In this document: piece by piece, positions 25,216 through 34,172 of the stretch
How positions within the stretch are numbered: position 1 is the first letter of the stretch
How the letters are laid out: each line of letters starts with the position of its first letter
Source of the DNA: TMED14 sp965657195
GTDB taxonomy: Bacteria > Bacteroidota > Bacteroidia > Flavobacteriales > Schleiferiaceae
Assembly (NCBI GenBank): GCA_965657195.1
Contig: CBFHNK010000002.1
Location: 1 to 64,000 of the forward strand
Direction: 5' to 3'
Length of the DNA: 64,000 bases
The notes under the pieces: generated by a model
What the model was told of the DNA's origin: nothing
What the model saw: the letters and a program-made list of their open reading frames with translations, nothing else
Database searches by the model: none
Position numbers and translations under genes: made by a program

Positions 25216-27006
25216 ATGGCTGACCACGCACACGACCACGCTCACGACGCACACCACGATCACGAGCACCACACCGAGAACTTCTGGACGAAGTACGTAT
25301 TCTCGATGGACCACAAGATGATTGGGAAGCAGTTCCTGATTACCGGTATGTTCATGGGACTCATCGGGGTGTTTATGTCTATGCTCTTTCGCCTTCAGCT
25401 TGCATGGCCGGGTGAGAGCTTCCCGATTCTCGAGACATTCTTGGGTAAGTGGGCTCCCGATGGAGTAATGGATCCCAACATGTACCTCGCCTTGGTGACG
25501 ATTCACGGAACCATCATGGTATTCTTCGTTCTGACCGCAGGCCTCAGTGGTACGTTCTCAAACTTACTTATTCCATTGCAGATTGGTGCCCGCGACATGG
25601 CTTCAGGCTTCCTGAACATGCTTTCGTACTGGTTCTTTGCTGCATCTTCAGTGGTGATGGTTGTTTCACTCTTCGTAGAGACGGGACCTGCTTCGGGTGG
25701 ATGGACCGTGTACCCTCCGTTGAGCGCACTTCCTCAGGCTATGCCAGGTTCTGGCGCGGGTATGACCTTATGGCTCGTGTCGATGACGTTGTTCATCGCG
25801 GGTTCGCTGCTTGGTTCACTGAACTACATCGTAACCGTAATCAACCTTCGCACAAAGGGTATGAGCATGACGCGCCTGCCTTTGACGATCTGGGCGTTTT
25901 TCGTGACTGCCATCCTTGGCGTCCTTTCGTTCCCCGTTCTGTTAAGCGCTGCGTTGCTCTTGATGATGGACCGTATGCTCGGAACTTCGTTTTACTTGAG
26001 CGACATCATGGTTGCGGGCGAGTTGCTCGGCAACCAAGGCGGTAGTCCAGTACTCTACGAACACTTGTTCTGGTTCCTTGGCCACCCTGAGGTGTACATC
26101 ATCCTGCTTCCGGCACTCGGAATCACATCTGAAGTAATCGCGACCAATTCGCGCAAGCCGATTTTCGGATACCGTGCTATGATTGGTTCAATCCTCGCGA
26201 TCGCCTTCTTGTCGTTCATCGTGTGGGGTCACCACATGTTTGTAACGGGCATGAATCCGTTCCTCGGTTCGGTATTTACGTTCACGACGCTGTTGATTGC
26301 CATTCCTTCTGCGGTAAAGGCCTTCAACTACATCACCACGCTGTGGAAGGGTAACATCCAGTTCACCCCCGCGATGCTCTTCTCGATTGCCCTCGTGAGC
26401 ACATTTGTTGCCGGTGGTCTGACGGGTATCATTCTGGGTGACTCGGCCTTGGACATCAACGTGCACGACACCTACTTTGTGGTCGCACACTTCCACATTG
26501 TAATGGGTCTGTCGGCCATCTTCGGAATGTTTGCTGGGGTGTACCACTGGTTCCCTAAGATGTACGGCCGCATGATGAACAAGTCAATGGGCTACCTGCA
26601 CTTCTGGCTCACGTTTGTGAGTGCCTACGGGGTGTTCTTCCCAATGCACTTTACCGGCTTGGCTGGTTTGCCACGCCGCTACTACAGCAACGCGGAATTC
26701 CCCATCTTTGACGAGCTCCAGGACATCAACGTGATCATCACGATGTTTGCCATCGGAGGCGGCATTGCCCAAGTGATCTTCTTTTTCAACTTCTTTTACT
26801 CAATGTGGCGCGGCCCCAAGGCCCCACAGAACCCTTGGAAGTCAAATACCTTGGAGTGGACAACACCTGTGGAGCACATCCACGGCAACTGGCCAGGTGC
26901 CTTGCCTGAAGTGCACCGTTGGGCCTACGACTACAGCAAGCCTGGTCACGACGAGGATTTTGTGGTGCAGACCACTCCGCTGAAGGACGGCGAACAAGCC
27001 CACTAA
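25216..27006 (+). CDS. coxA: Cytochrome c oxidase subunit I
   Basis: 596 residues, catalytic subunit of an aa3-type heme-copper oxidase. Ligand motifs are all present: the heme a His in TIHGTIMVFF, the His-Tyr pair in GHPEVYIILLPALG, the CuB histidines in WGHHMFVTGM, and HDTYFVVAHFHIVMG for hemes a3 and a. The GHPEVYI sequence places it in the A-type family. The N-terminal 24 residues are unusually His-rich (MADHAHDHAHDAHHDHEHH). It is the last gene of the act-cox run. Subunit III genes are at 46 kb. Confidence 0.95.
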   Translation: MADHAHDHAHDAHHDHEHHTENFWTKYVFSMDHKMIGKQFLITGMFMGLIGVFMSMLFRLQLAWPGESFPILETFLGKWAPDGVMDPNMYLALVTIHGTIMVFFVLTAGLSGTFSNLLIPLQIGARDMASGFLNMLSYWFFAASSVVMVVSLFVETGPASGGWTVYPPLSALPQAMPGSGAGMTLWLVSMTLFIAGSLLGSLNYIVTVINLRTKGMSMTRLPLTIWAFFVTAILGVLSFPVLLSAALLLMMDRMLGTSFYLSDIMVAGELLGNQGGSPVLYEHLFWFLGHPEVYIILLPALGITSEVIATNSRKPIFGYRAMIGSILAIAFLSFIVWGHHMFVTGMNPFLGSVFTFTTLLIAIPSAVKAFNYITTLWKGNIQFTPAMLFSIALVSTFVAGGLTGIILGDSALDINVHDTYFVVAHFHIVMGLSAIFGMFAGVYHWFPKMYGRMMNKSMGYLHFWLTFVSAYGVFFPMHFTGLAGLPRRYYSNAEFPIFDELQDINVIITMFAIGGGIAQVIFFFNFFYSMWRGPKAPQNPWKSNTLEWTTPVEHIHGNWPGALPEVHRWAYDYSKPGHDEDFVVQTTPLKDGEQAH

Positions 27007-27024
27007 GCGTTTATAAGTTCGTTG

Positions 27025-27055
27025 AACGGCCGCCCGGAATCCCCGAGCGGCCGTT
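27025..27055 (+). terminator. Hairpin after coxA
   Basis: Nine-base stem AACGGCCGC / GCGGCCGTT with a 13-base loop. The downstream T-run is weak (TTTACATTT), and that stretch forms the ruvB -7 box, so the hairpin could end the act-cox transcript just ahead of ruvB. Confidence 0.55.
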
Positions 27056-27063
27056 TACATTTG
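27056..27063 (+). promoter_or_regulatory. -7 box of ruvB (TACATTTG)
   Basis: Perfect TAnnTTTG match starting at the base after the coxA hairpin stem and ending 4 bases before the ruvB ATG. Confidence 0.65.
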
Positions 27064-27067
27064 TGCT

Positions 27068-28087
27068 ATGGTGGATTTTCTGCACGACGCCTCCACGGCG
27101 GGAATGGACGACCGCGAGGCGGAACAGCGGCTAAGGCCGGCGCGCTTTGACGACTTTGCCGGTCAGGCCAAGGTGCTTGAGAACCTCAAGGTTTTTGTTC
27201 AGGCGGCGCGCCAGCGCGAAGAGGCCCTGGACCACGTGCTGCTCCACGGCCCTCCGGGCCTTGGAAAGACCACGTTGGCGCACATTATTGCGGGAGAACT
27301 AGGTTCCGCCCTTAAGCTGACCAGTGGCCCGGTGCTCGACAAGCCGGGAGACCTGGCGGGACTGCTCACGAGCCTCGATGCCCACGATGTGCTCTTTATT
27401 GACGAGATTCACCGACTGAGTCCCGTGGTTGAGGAGTACCTCTACAGCGCGATGGAGGACTACCAAATCGACATTATGCTCGAATCGGGGCCGGCTGCGC
27501 GTTCGGTGCAGATCCGTTTGAAGCCGTTTACGTTGATTGGTGCCACCACACGCAGTGGTTTGCTGACTTCTCCGCTTCGTGCCCGCTTCGGAATCGCTGC
27601 GCGCCTCGAATACTACAGCGTCGAACTGCTGTCGACCATTGTGGAGCGTTCTTCAAACATTTTAAATGTCGGAATCGAGTCCGATGCCGCCATCGAAGTT
27701 GCCCGACGCAGCCGCGGAACCCCGCGAATTGCCAATGCGCTCTTGCGTCGCTTGCGCGACTTCGCTCAGGTTCAGGACAAGGCCGTGATTGACCTTGAGG
27801 TGGCACGATTCGGAATGGATGCGCTCGACGTCGATGCCCACGGCCTTGACGAGATGGACAACCGCATCTTGACCACGTTGATCGACAAGTTCCGTGGAGG
27901 TCCCGTGGGCTTGAGTACGCTGGCCACGGCGGTAAGCGAGCAGGCTGAGACCCTCGAAGAGGTCTACGAGCCCTACCTCATTCAAGAGGGCTACCTGGCG
28001 CGCACGCCGCGCGGACGAATGGCGATGGACAAAGCCTACAAGCACCTCGGCCGAACTCCGTCCGGAGGTCCTGATTTGTTTTCATGA
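27068..28087 (+). CDS. ruvB: Holliday junction branch migration helicase RuvB
   Basis: 339 residues; AAA+ motor that, with RuvA, drives branch migration at Holliday junctions. Walker A GPPGLGKT is at 61-68, Walker B VLFIDEIHRL near 109-118, and GATTRSGLLTSPLRARFG gives sensor and arginine-finger regions. The C-terminal winged-helix domain (GYLARTPRGRMA) is complete. Start is the ATG 4 bases after the -7 box. Overlaps queG by 4 bases. ruvA is at 34.9 kb. Confidence 0.96.
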   Translation: MVDFLHDASTAGMDDREAEQRLRPARFDDFAGQAKVLENLKVFVQAARQREEALDHVLLHGPPGLGKTTLAHIIAGELGSALKLTSGPVLDKPGDLAGLLTSLDAHDVLFIDEIHRLSPVVEEYLYSAMEDYQIDIMLESGPAARSVQIRLKPFTLIGATTRSGLLTSPLRARFGIAARLEYYSVELLSTIVERSSNILNVGIESDAAIEVARRSRGTPRIANALLRRLRDFAQVQDKAVIDLEVARFGMDALDVDAHGLDEMDNRILTTLIDKFRGGPVGLSTLATAVSEQAETLEEVYEPYLIQEGYLARTPRGRMAMDKAYKHLGRTPSGGPDLFS

Positions 28088-29025
28088 CCCGCACCGAAGC
28101 GACGGCGCTGCTCAAGTCCGAGGCCAAGCGCCTGGGGTTCATTGAGGCGCGTGTGGCGCGAGCGGATTTTTTAGCCCATGAGGCTCCGCGTCTCGAGGAG
28201 TGGCTCAAGGGCGGCATGCACGGCAGCATGCGCTACATGGAGAACCACTTTGACAAGCGCTTGGATCCGCGTAAACTGGTTCCGGGAGCCAAGTCAGTGG
28301 TAAGCCTGGCGTTCAACTACTACCCGGAGCCGTCAGAGCTCGAGGGGGATGACCGCCCGCGCGTGGCGCGCTACGCGTACGGCGAGGACTACCACCGCGT
28401 GGTCAAGGACCGACTTTTTGAGTTGCTGGACGTGCTGCGTACCGCTGTGGGTGAATTGGACGGGCGTTGCTTCGTCGACAGCGCCCCCGTGATGGAACGG
28501 GCATGGGCGGAGCGCAGTGGCTTGGGCTGGGTAGGCAAGAATTCACTCATTCTGCGCAAGAACACAGGCTCGTACTTCTTTTTGGCCGAGCTGATTTTGG
28601 ACTATGAATTTGTCGCGGACCTCCCGGTGGCCGACCACTGCGGAACCTGCACCCGCTGCATCGACGCCTGCCCGACTCAGGCTATTGTGGCGCCCAAGGT
28701 GGTTGATAGCGCCCGATGCATTAGTCATGCGACGATTGAACTGCACGGAGCGCTTCCGCGCGAAATGGCCGACGCCCTACATCCATGGGTGTTTGGTTGC
28801 GACATCTGCCAAGAGGTGTGCCCTTGGAACCGCCATGCGGAGCCCCACCAAGAGCCCTTATTCAACCCCGGAACCTGGATTGAATGGTCGCTCGACGATT
28901 GGCGTTCAGCCAGCCAGTCTGCCTTTGATGAAGCCTTTGGGAAGTCCGCAGCCGCGCGTACCGGGCTGGAGCGTATTCAACGAAATGTCGTCGCTGGGTT
29001 TGGATCCAAAGATCTGCTTACTTGA
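28084..29025 (+). CDS. queG: Epoxyqueuosine reductase QueG
   Basis: 313 residues; reduces epoxyqueuosine to queuosine in tRNA, using cobalamin and two [4Fe-4S] clusters. Cluster cysteines: C186, C189, C192, C196 (CGTCTRCIDACP) and C212 with C239, C242, C246 (CDICQEVCPWN). FVDSAPVMERAWAERSGLGWVGKN near 130-153 is the conserved active-site region. Slightly shorter than forms with a C-terminal HEAT-repeat extension. It overlaps ruvB (ATGA) and converges with the Omp28 gene (8-base overlap). Works after QueA (4.5 kb). Confidence 0.94.
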   Translation: MTRTEATALLKSEAKRLGFIEARVARADFLAHEAPRLEEWLKGGMHGSMRYMENHFDKRLDPRKLVPGAKSVVSLAFNYYPEPSELEGDDRPRVARYAYGEDYHRVVKDRLFELLDVLRTAVGELDGRCFVDSAPVMERAWAERSGLGWVGKNSLILRKNTGSYFFLAELILDYEFVADLPVADHCGTCTRCIDACPTQAIVAPKVVDSARCISHATIELHGALPREMADALHPWVFGCDICQEVCPWNRHAEPHQEPLFNPGTWIEWSLDDWRSASQSAFDEAFGKSAAARTGLERIQRNVVAGFGSKDLLT

Positions 29026-29866
29026 CGTCGATCTGCACGGCCTGAAGGACCCGGTTGGTGCTGCGGTCGTAGGCGAAGGCAATCCAATGCATTTGCTCGG
29101 GGTTCCAGCCTGCATCAAAGGTCGCTGAAACGTCGTAGCTCGCAGTGCTTTGGGCCGTGGTGGTTCCGGCTGCCCAAACTTCTTGACCAAATGGGCCCCA
29201 GGGAGCGCTGCGAAACACGTTGTTGTGGACGTAGTTGGCGTCGCGAGTTTGGTCGGGCATCAACTGTGGAGACACGATACCAGATTCCTTGAGGTAGACG
29301 GCAAGTCCAATTGCATTGGACTGCGGGGCTTGGGCGCGGAGCTCGACCCGAAGGGTTCCGACCCGAGAAGTAGAGTCGTAGCCACTGTACGCATTGAAAA
29401 GCACCTCAGGGGCCAGCGACAGTTCAGTTGCCGCCAGTGCCGTCCACGAGCTGTAGGTTTTTAAGTGGGCGTTGGTGGGGTAGTCGAGACGATTGACCAT
29501 TCCCAGCGGCATACCCCAGACGGTAAAAAAGCTGGCGAGGTCGTCTCCGTCGTCGGTAGTGAAGTCTGTGGGGTAGTCCGCCGAAACTGCTGTAAAGTTG
29601 GCGGGGCCCGCGTGAATGGCGAGGCCCACTACCTTGGCCGAACCGTAGAGGCTGTCAAGTTGCTTGAGCACTTTGGAGGCCTTCGGGCAGTTCTTGCACT
29701 GGTGGCCGGTAAAGTCTTCAACGAGCACGGCGCGTTCGGTTTGAAGCACGGTGTCGCCGTTGGCTTCGGTGGATCCGCCTCCGTTGGGGTTGCGAAAGGG
29801 TTCGTCAATATAGTCGCACGACGCGACCGCAGCGAGTGCCAGGGCGGCGAGAAAAAGGTTCCGCAT
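29018..29866 (-). CDS. Omp28-related lipoprotein with CxxC
   Basis: 282 residues. The lipobox AAVASC (Cys17) predicts attachment to the outer membrane. ERAVLVEDFTGHQCKNCPKASKVLKQLDSLY (CKNC at 57-60) matches the Omp28 family, whose N-terminal part has a thioredoxin-like fold. The rest is beta-rich. It is third of a minus-strand set after TlpA and the DUF6029 barrel, and its ATG overlaps the barrel gene's stop (TAATG). The start at 29866 is chosen over 29923, which lies in the upstream gene. A thiol role is inferred, not shown. Confidence 0.85.
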   Translation of the reverse strand: MRNLFLAALALAAVASCDYIDEPFRNPNGGGSTEANGDTVLQTERAVLVEDFTGHQCKNCPKASKVLKQLDSLYGSAKVVGLAIHAGPANFTAVSADYPTDFTTDDGDDLASFFTVWGMPLGMVNRLDYPTNAHLKTYSSWTALAATELSLAPEVLFNAYSGYDSTSRVGTLRVELRAQAPQSNAIGLAVYLKESGIVSPQLMPDQTRDANYVHNNVFRSAPWGPFGQEVWAAGTTTAQSTASYDVSATFDAGWNPEQMHWIAFAYDRSTNRVLQAVQIDVK

Positions 29867-31554
29867 TAGAATTGAGTCGTTAGCGATAAACTGAGGCCGT
29901 TGGACGGCGGAACCACGCGGCACACCCCACCCACACAGAATATACCTTGCTGCTGGCGGCCGTAGCCAAGCTGCACGCGGGTTGGACCGTCAAAGTGGAC
30001 CACCGACACGAGCGGGTAGTGGATGCGGCGCGATTCCGAAGGGTGGCCGTAGTTGTAAATGTTTTGAACCGCGAGCACCCAATGCTCTGAAACGGTCCAT
30101 TCAGCTAGTGCCATAGCCAATCCGCCGCGAAATCCTTCGCCACCGGACCACTGGAACTCGGTGCGCAGGGTTTGATGGCGGGGCAGGGCGAACTGCTGTT
30201 CCCACACGACGGCAGGCACCACCAAGACGCTGTCGCTGTCGGGTGCGCTGAGAATGGCGTAGTCGTTGACCCCGTCGGCGAGCACCGACTTGTTGTACAC
30301 GAAGCGGTAGGCGGTAAGCTGGGATTTGTACTTCGAGCTGAACTTGCGGCTGATTCCGAAGTTGACGTCGCGGAAGTACGGGATTTCACCCCACGTCAGT
30401 GCGTCGCTCACGTAGCCCTGCGTGCCTTTGTCGCCAAAGCTTCCGTCCTCGAGGGGGCGGCGGTCAATGCTCTGCGAGGCTGCGATGCTGAGGGCGAGTT
30501 TGGTGCCGTACTTGCCTCCGAGTTTGGTTTTTTTCGGAATCAGGTAGTTGACGTCGAACTGGTAGCCCATCTCACCGTTGATTTGGGTCGCATAGGGGTA
30601 GAGGGCGGGCAGCGCGTACGTGTGCAGGTTGCCCGTGGGCGGAATAAAATTCACCAACGCATCAAACTGCTGGGCATTGCGGTCGGACCGAAAGCTGAAG
30701 TTGTCAATGCGCTTGACGGTCCCAAGAACGCCCAAGCCTTTGCGGCTGTAGGTGGCGGTGGCGACAAAGGCTTCGCCGGGCTTGTAGATGTAGCCGTTGT
30801 CAAAGTTGGGGTCGTTGATCTTGTAGGCGTACTCGGCCTTGAGGTCAATTCCGCGGTAGTTCGCTCCGAGGCGATAGGCCCACGAGCCCACGTTGGCCGG
30901 CAGGTTCAGCAAGGGGTCGAATCCCCGCTGGAACTTTGAGACGAAGCTCGCCCCGAGGTTGATGCCGAGCCCCATCTTGTCCAGGGCCGGAACTGCTTCG
31001 CGCAGCGCCCACTCCGCGTCCGTTCCGCGCAAAATTCCATCGCTGTTGGCAAAGTACACGCGCTGGCGGCCGATCACGCCCTTGAGCGTAAGCCCCTTGG
31101 GAAGGCGGGCGATGATGCGGCTTCCGTCCATCGCGTTGTCAAGGCCCAGGCCGCGCTCTTCGTAGGCGCGAAAGACCAAACCTTGGCCGAACTGCTCAAA
31201 AAAGTTGCCCACGGTAATGTCAAACTTGCCCTGCTGCCATTGGGCGTAGCGGTAGGTAATGCCCTCGCCACGGTACCCGGTCGGAAACCCAAGAATGGCA
31301 TTTTGGTAGTTCTCGTAGCGCAGGCCCATACGAAGGTTTCCGCGCTCGTAGGTAAACAGCGCCCAACCTTGGCCCAGCGCGCGCTCGTCGGGGTAGTAGT
31401 CGCCCGCGGGGTCAAGCACAGAGTCACGCACGTACAGCTGCGCGTCCATTTGAACTACGGCCCGAAGGGTTCCGCCCAAGGCATCAGTCTGCCCCATTTG
31501 CGCTGCGGCGGAACCTGCGGTCGCCAGCGCCACGATCACTGCAATTCGGCGCAT
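29866..31554 (-). CDS. DUF6029-family outer-membrane barrel protein
   Basis: 562 residues with signal peptide MRRIAVIVALATAGSAAAQ, then a long series of amphipathic beta strands ending in LSLSLTTQF, with a terminal Phe as in outer-membrane barrels. The motif GNFFEQFGQGLVFRAYEERGLGLDNAMDG is characteristic of DUF6029. Function unknown. It lies 3 bases downstream of the TlpA gene and overlaps the Omp28 gene, forming a three-gene unit also seen in other Bacteroidota as I recall it. Confidence 0.85.
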   Translation of the reverse strand: MRRIAVIVALATAGSAAAQMGQTDALGGTLRAVVQMDAQLYVRDSVLDPAGDYYPDERALGQGWALFTYERGNLRMGLRYENYQNAILGFPTGYRGEGITYRYAQWQQGKFDITVGNFFEQFGQGLVFRAYEERGLGLDNAMDGSRIIARLPKGLTLKGVIGRQRVYFANSDGILRGTDAEWALREAVPALDKMGLGINLGASFVSKFQRGFDPLLNLPANVGSWAYRLGANYRGIDLKAEYAYKINDPNFDNGYIYKPGEAFVATATYSRKGLGVLGTVKRIDNFSFRSDRNAQQFDALVNFIPPTGNLHTYALPALYPYATQINGEMGYQFDVNYLIPKKTKLGGKYGTKLALSIAASQSIDRRPLEDGSFGDKGTQGYVSDALTWGEIPYFRDVNFGISRKFSSKYKSQLTAYRFVYNKSVLADGVNDYAILSAPDSDSVLVVPAVVWEQQFALPRHQTLRTEFQWSGGEGFRGGLAMALAEWTVSEHWVLAVQNIYNYGHPSESRRIHYPLVSVVHFDGPTRVQLGYGRQQQGIFCVGGVCRVVPPSNGLSLSLTTQF

Positions 31555-31557
31555 GGC

Positions 31558-32037
31558 TTACTTGAGCTTGCGAACTTCAGCGACGAGCACTTCTTCTTCG
31601 CCCGGAACGTACTTGTTGGCCTGCCACACCACTTCGCCGGCTCCATTGAGCAAGAAGGTGTGGGGAACGTTGTTAACGCCCATCGCGCGGCGAAGGTCGC
31701 TGTTCGGGTCGAGGACGATCGTGTAGTCCCAGCCTTGGCCGGCGACAAAAGGGCCAACCTTGGGGCTCGTGCGGGAATCGTCGATGCTCACCGCGACCAA
31801 CGTGACACCCGTCTCTTCGTGCAGGTCGTCATAATGTTCGGCCATCGCGTTGAGTTCGTTGATGCAGGGTTTGCACCATGTAGCCCAGAAGCTGATAATC
31901 ATGGGCTTGCCTTCTTCGCGGAGGCTGCTTAGCTCTGTTTTGCTTCCGTCGAGCTTCAGAACAGATACGTTCGGAATGGACTGTGCAGATATAAGATTGG
32001 CCGAAGCCACCAATAGGGCGGTGAGCAAGGTTTTCAT
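31558..32037 (-). CDS. TlpA-like periplasmic thiol-disulfide protein
   Basis: 159 residues with signal peptide MKTLLTALLVASANLISAQ and a thioredoxin fold: active site WCKPC at 54-58, conserved Pro in NNVPHTFLLNGAG. TlpA-like proteins reduce disulfides in the periplasm. The start at 32037 begins the signal peptide and has a near-consensus box (TACCTTGA) 4 bases upstream; the longer frame from 32073 adds non-signal residues. First gene of the TlpA-DUF6029-Omp28 unit. Confidence 0.9.
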   Translation of the reverse strand: MKTLLTALLVASANLISAQSIPNVSVLKLDGSKTELSSLREEGKPMIISFWATWCKPCINELNAMAEHYDDLHEETGVTLVAVSIDDSRTSPKVGPFVAGQGWDYTIVLDPNSDLRRAMGVNNVPHTFLLNGAGEVVWQANKYVPGEEEVLVAEVRKLK

Positions 32038-32086
32038 GTGCTCAAGGTACGCCAGGGCGCGGGGCTTGGCCAAGTCCGAAGGACTT

Positions 32087-32122
32087 ACAAAAAAAGCGCC
32101 CCGGCCAAACGGCCAGGGCGCT
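32087..32122 (-). terminator. Rho-independent terminator of the T9SS CGPC gene
   Basis: On the minus strand, AGCGCCCTGGCC pairs with GGCCGGGGCGCT around a GTTT loop (11 of 12 pairs), followed by a run of seven T. It ends the transcript of the gene at 32144-34069, just before the TlpA promoter. Confidence 0.88.
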
Positions 32123-32143
32123 CCGAATAATTAAGCGAATCGC

Positions 32144-34069
32144 TTAGTGCTGTACCGTAAAGCGCAGGGTCTCAACACGGTCGCTCATCGCAACTTTTAC
32201 AGTGTAGATTCCGTTGGCAAGGCCAGCGACATTGAGGTTCAGCTCGTTGGTTCCTGCGGCCACGGCCTCAGAAGCTGAAAGAACGAGTTGTCCGTTCAGG
32301 TTGAATACTTCAACACTTGCGTCTCCTGCCTCAACTGCGGCTACGAGTACCTTGACGGCATCGCGAGCTGGGTTGGGGTACAGGTGCGCGCGTCCAAGCT
32401 CAAGCTCTTCACCGCCCATGGCGTTGGTTCCAACGTGGATGTTGTCCAACCAAAGGTTGTTTCCGTAGGCTGAGTTGCACTCAAACTTGAAGAGTACTTC
32501 CTGACCGGCGTACGAAGCAAGGCTGATTTCGTTCGGGTACCACTGCGTAGGCTGTGGGAAGAAACGGCTTGTAGCATTTGGTGCGGTAGCTAGTGCAGTT
32601 CCTGCTTTGCTAAAGATGCTGGTCCACGAAGCGCCACAGTTGGTTGAAACGTACACATTCAAACCGTCGGCCTCACCGGCGTAGGAAGCGTATGCGTGCT
32701 GGAAGCGAAGCTTGTGGTTGGCAGTGATTCCGCCCACCTTAGGAGTGATCAAGCTGGCTTTGTCACCGGCTGGCATTGTGTAGAAGTCAACCATCAACGA
32801 CTTAGGTGATTGGCCGTAGCCACCTAGTTCCCAAGTAAGACCGTTTACGTCAGCCTTCGATACCACAGTGACTAATGGAGCTTCAGAACCGACAAACGTC
32901 ATGATTAAGTCGGTCGGAACTTCACCAAAATCTGCAGATTCCATGTCTTGCATGTACGGAGCAGGTGTGGGCGTGTTGTTCAGGACCGCAGCCATTACCG
33001 GAGCAGACATGTTGTTCATTCCGTTGTAGTCGCCTGTTCCGTTTGGAGCAGATACCGTACCTACAATTGAGTTAGCACCTGCAGGAAGGGTCACTTGGGG
33101 GAAGCTCACGCTAGCCGTAGCGCCGGCAGCGAGGTTTCCAGTCCAGTTCTGGGTCACGGGGGTACCGCCGTTGATGCTGTAGCCCACTACTGCAGACGTA
33201 ATCGCGAGGCTACCCTCGTTCTTGATCGTCATCGTAGGAGTAGTGCTTCCGTTGCAAAGGCCCGCTGTTGCAGCAGCAAATGAAACTACACCGAGGTCGG
33301 GGAGACCAGTGATCGCTTGTGGAGTCGTTTTGGCAGCATTCAGTACAGCCTTGCCCTGGTTGTCTTGAATGAAGGCTACAATAGAGACTTCGTTCAGGTT
33401 GGCCAAGTAGGCGGGTGCTGCAACTTTAAAGCTGAGCATTTGAGTCTGTCCACCAGTCCAAGTATCTGCAAGGGTGGTTCCGCTTTGGTTCGGAACCATT
33501 TTACGCATGACCTGGTAGAAGCTGGTTTCGCCGTTTGAACCAGGAGCAGAAGGGTAGTTGATCTCCTCTTCAACAATTGCTACGTGGAGCTTAAGTGACC
33601 CTGCAGCACCTGAGGTGACCGTTGTTGATCCCGCATTGGCGATAAATACACCGATTTGAATGGAGTCGTAGCCGGGAGTCCACTGGTGGCTGGCCGTAAT
33701 GTTCAATGGGGCGGCGGTGTTGTAGCGGTTGTCAATAGTAGACTGCGTTACAATCGTGCCGGGAGAACCAGGTCCGCTGCCGTCCATTACGGAGTTCGGA
33801 ACACCAGTGACACCGTAGTACTGCACGCGGGCATCAACCTCAGAAGGATTCTGAAGGTACATGGGGTCGTAGCCGGGCCAGCTCACTTGGTACTTCAGGG
33901 CCACCACTTTGGTTGGGTTGGCATCGAGAAGAGTTTTGAGGGCGGGATTCTGCGAGGCGCAGGGTCCACAAGATGCCTGAGTGAAGTGCTCTACCAAGAC
34001 CAAGCGGTTTTGGCCAAAGGCACTAAGGCTTAAAAGTCCGGCAAGTGCCGTCAGCGTAAGGTGCTTCAT
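32144..34069 (-). CDS. T9SS-secreted protein with Omp28/thioredoxin-like domain
   Basis: 641 residues. Signal peptide to about 20; then NRLVLVEHFTQASCGPCASQNPALK with CGPC at 34-37, the same start as the Omp28 family (about 20-235). A CARDB-like beta domain follows (about 255-350; LPDLGVVSF), then a choice-of-anchor J type domain (about 365-545; YMQDMESADFG, WLDNIHVG). The last ~80 residues (LYPNPARDAVKV to LRFTVQH) are a type A T9SS sorting domain. So it is a cell-surface or released protein bearing a thioredoxin-type motif. It has its own terminator, and a TAGTTTTC box lies about 33 bases upstream. Confidence 0.85.
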   Translation of the reverse strand: MKHLTLTALAGLLSLSAFGQNRLVLVEHFTQASCGPCASQNPALKTLLDANPTKVVALKYQVSWPGYDPMYLQNPSEVDARVQYYGVTGVPNSVMDGSGPGSPGTIVTQSTIDNRYNTAAPLNITASHQWTPGYDSIQIGVFIANAGSTTVTSGAAGSLKLHVAIVEEEINYPSAPGSNGETSFYQVMRKMVPNQSGTTLADTWTGGQTQMLSFKVAAPAYLANLNEVSIVAFIQDNQGKAVLNAAKTTPQAITGLPDLGVVSFAAATAGLCNGSTTPTMTIKNEGSLAITSAVVGYSINGGTPVTQNWTGNLAAGATASVSFPQVTLPAGANSIVGTVSAPNGTGDYNGMNNMSAPVMAAVLNNTPTPAPYMQDMESADFGEVPTDLIMTFVGSEAPLVTVVSKADVNGLTWELGGYGQSPKSLMVDFYTMPAGDKASLITPKVGGITANHKLRFQHAYASYAGEADGLNVYVSTNCGASWTSIFSKAGTALATAPNATSRFFPQPTQWYPNEISLASYAGQEVLFKFECNSAYGNNLWLDNIHVGTNAMGGEELELGRAHLYPNPARDAVKVLVAAVEAGDASVEVFNLNGQLVLSASEAVAAGTNELNLNVAGLANGIYTVKVAMSDRVETLRFTVQH

Positions 34070-34172
34070 TTGAAAGGGCTTTAATAAAAGGGTTAAGCGG
34101 CCGAAAACTACGCAAAAAATGAACGCGCTCGGCAGCTTTGTTGCGAAGTCTGTAGCGAAGTACCTTTACCCA

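Noticed and set aside
30172..30939. 255-residue plus-strand frame
   Set aside because: Antisense to the DUF6029 barrel gene, which has a signal peptide and operon context.
31183..31932. 249-residue plus-strand frame
   Set aside because: Spans two minus-strand genes (DUF6029 and TlpA) antisense; no motif.
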